From Chitinophagales bacterium (lineage in GTDB: Bacteria; Bacteroidota; Bacteroidia; Chitinophagales; UBA10324), in the NCBI GenBank assembly GCA_026786335.1, contig JAJAYG010000039.1, positions 1-6,803 on the forward strand: a stretch of 6,803 nt of DNA, in the 5' to 3' direction. Positions within the stretch are counted from its first letter, which is position 1; every line of letters starts with the position of its first letter. A model generated the notes under the pieces. The model saw only the letters and a list, made by a program, of their open reading frames with translations. It was not told the DNA's origin and searched no databases. Of the stretch, positions 6,370 to 6,803 are shown in pieces. The translations under genes and the position numbers were made by a program.

Positions 6370-6803
6370 ATGAATGAAATTACCTTTTCTATTGAAGGAA
6401 ACATTATTGATGTATTCAACAAGAAATTTTTTTCCGGAAAAATTTATATTACTGATGGAGTTATTTCGCGCATCGAGCAAACTGAAAATATTTCTTCCAC
6501 CAATTTTATTCTACCCGGATTTATTGATGCTCATGTTCACATCGAAAGTTCGATGTTGATTCCTTCTGAGTTTGCTCGCCTTGCAGTAGTTCATGGTACC
6601 GTTGCAACTGTAAGCGATCCACATGAAATAGCAAATGTGATGGGAATTGAAGGCATTGATTACATGATTGAAAATGCAAAACAAGTTCCTTTCCATTTCA
6701 ACTTTGGTGCGCCCTCTTGTGTGCCGGCAACAATTTTTGAAACTGCAGGAGCAACAATAGATTCAGTTGCAATTAAAAAATTGTTGGAGCGAAAGGAAAT
6801 TAA
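6370..6803 (+). CDS. ade: Adenine deaminase, N-terminal part (runs off the right edge)
   Basis: The frame from ATG 6370 stays open for 144 codons to the edge of the window; full-length bacterial members are roughly 540-600 residues. The enzyme hydrolyses adenine to hypoxanthine and ammonia in cytoplasmic purine salvage and belongs to the metal-dependent amidohydrolase superfamily. The start of the family pattern is clear: a beta-rich N-terminus ([15 protein letters not shown]), then [15 protein letters not shown] with the metal-binding HxH at H55 and H57, followed by [15 protein letters not shown] (78-92) and PSCVPAT (115-121). HVHIESS and SDPHE together separate adenine deaminase from dihydroorotase or allantoinase relatives. 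ATG 6370 is preferred because it places the N-terminal strands where the family has them; another ATG at 6374 is out of frame. The catalytic C-terminal portion is not in the window. Confidence 0.93.
   Translation, partial: MNEITFSIEGNIIDVFNKKFFSGKIYITDGVISRIEQTENISSTNFILPGFIDAHVHIESSMLIPSEFARLAVVHGTVATVSDPHEIANVMGIEGIDYMIENAKQVPFHFNFGAPSCVPATIFETAGATIDSVAIKKLLERKEI

Overview
The window looks like a chromosomal segment of a Bacteroidota bacterium (Chitinophagales/Sphingobacteriales-like, judged only from gene content and style). The pointers are AT-rich coding DNA, no convincing Shine-Dalgarno sequences, a TAnnTTTG-type promoter element, a lipoprotein glycoside hydrolase, and above all a large ABC-2 permease fused to an M1-type peptidase, an architecture I associate with this phylum.

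Layout: (1) From the left edge to 3506 (+) runs a 5'-truncated gene for a two-module ABC-2 type permease carrying a C-terminal extracytoplasmic M1-like zinc peptidase. (2) 3507-3953 is a 447-bp convergent intergenic region with no credible gene but dense inverted-repeat structure. A mosaic element of about 347 bp has matching outer arms and holds several short palindromes, two of them inverted copies of one 29-nt unit with compensatory stem changes. (3) 3954-4991 (-) encodes a lipoprotein TIM-barrel glycoside hydrolase resembling GH113 (beta-mannanase-like). (4) 4992-5088 is a 97-bp spacer holding a strong 52-nt hairpin. (5) 5089-6303 (-) encodes a long-chain two-domain ChrA chromate transporter. 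(6) 6304-6369 is a 66-bp divergent promoter region. (7) 6370 to the right edge (+) is the 5' part of an adenine deaminase gene.

The genes do not form an obvious pathway. chrA and the hydrolase gene lie on the same strand and could share a transcript, but the hairpin between them probably limits read-through. The permease-peptidase presumably works with an ATPase encoded upstream of the window. The hydrolase has no SusC/SusD-type partner here, and chrA has no chrB-type regulator here. Adenine deaminase is purine-salvage housekeeping.

The most unusual material is the intergenic repeat mosaic at 3544-3890. Next come the hairpin at 5035-5086 and, within the peptidase, a cluster of four cysteines and altered active-site surroundings compared with classical M1 aminopeptidases. 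I see no CRISPR array, tRNA, rRNA, transposase or defence system.
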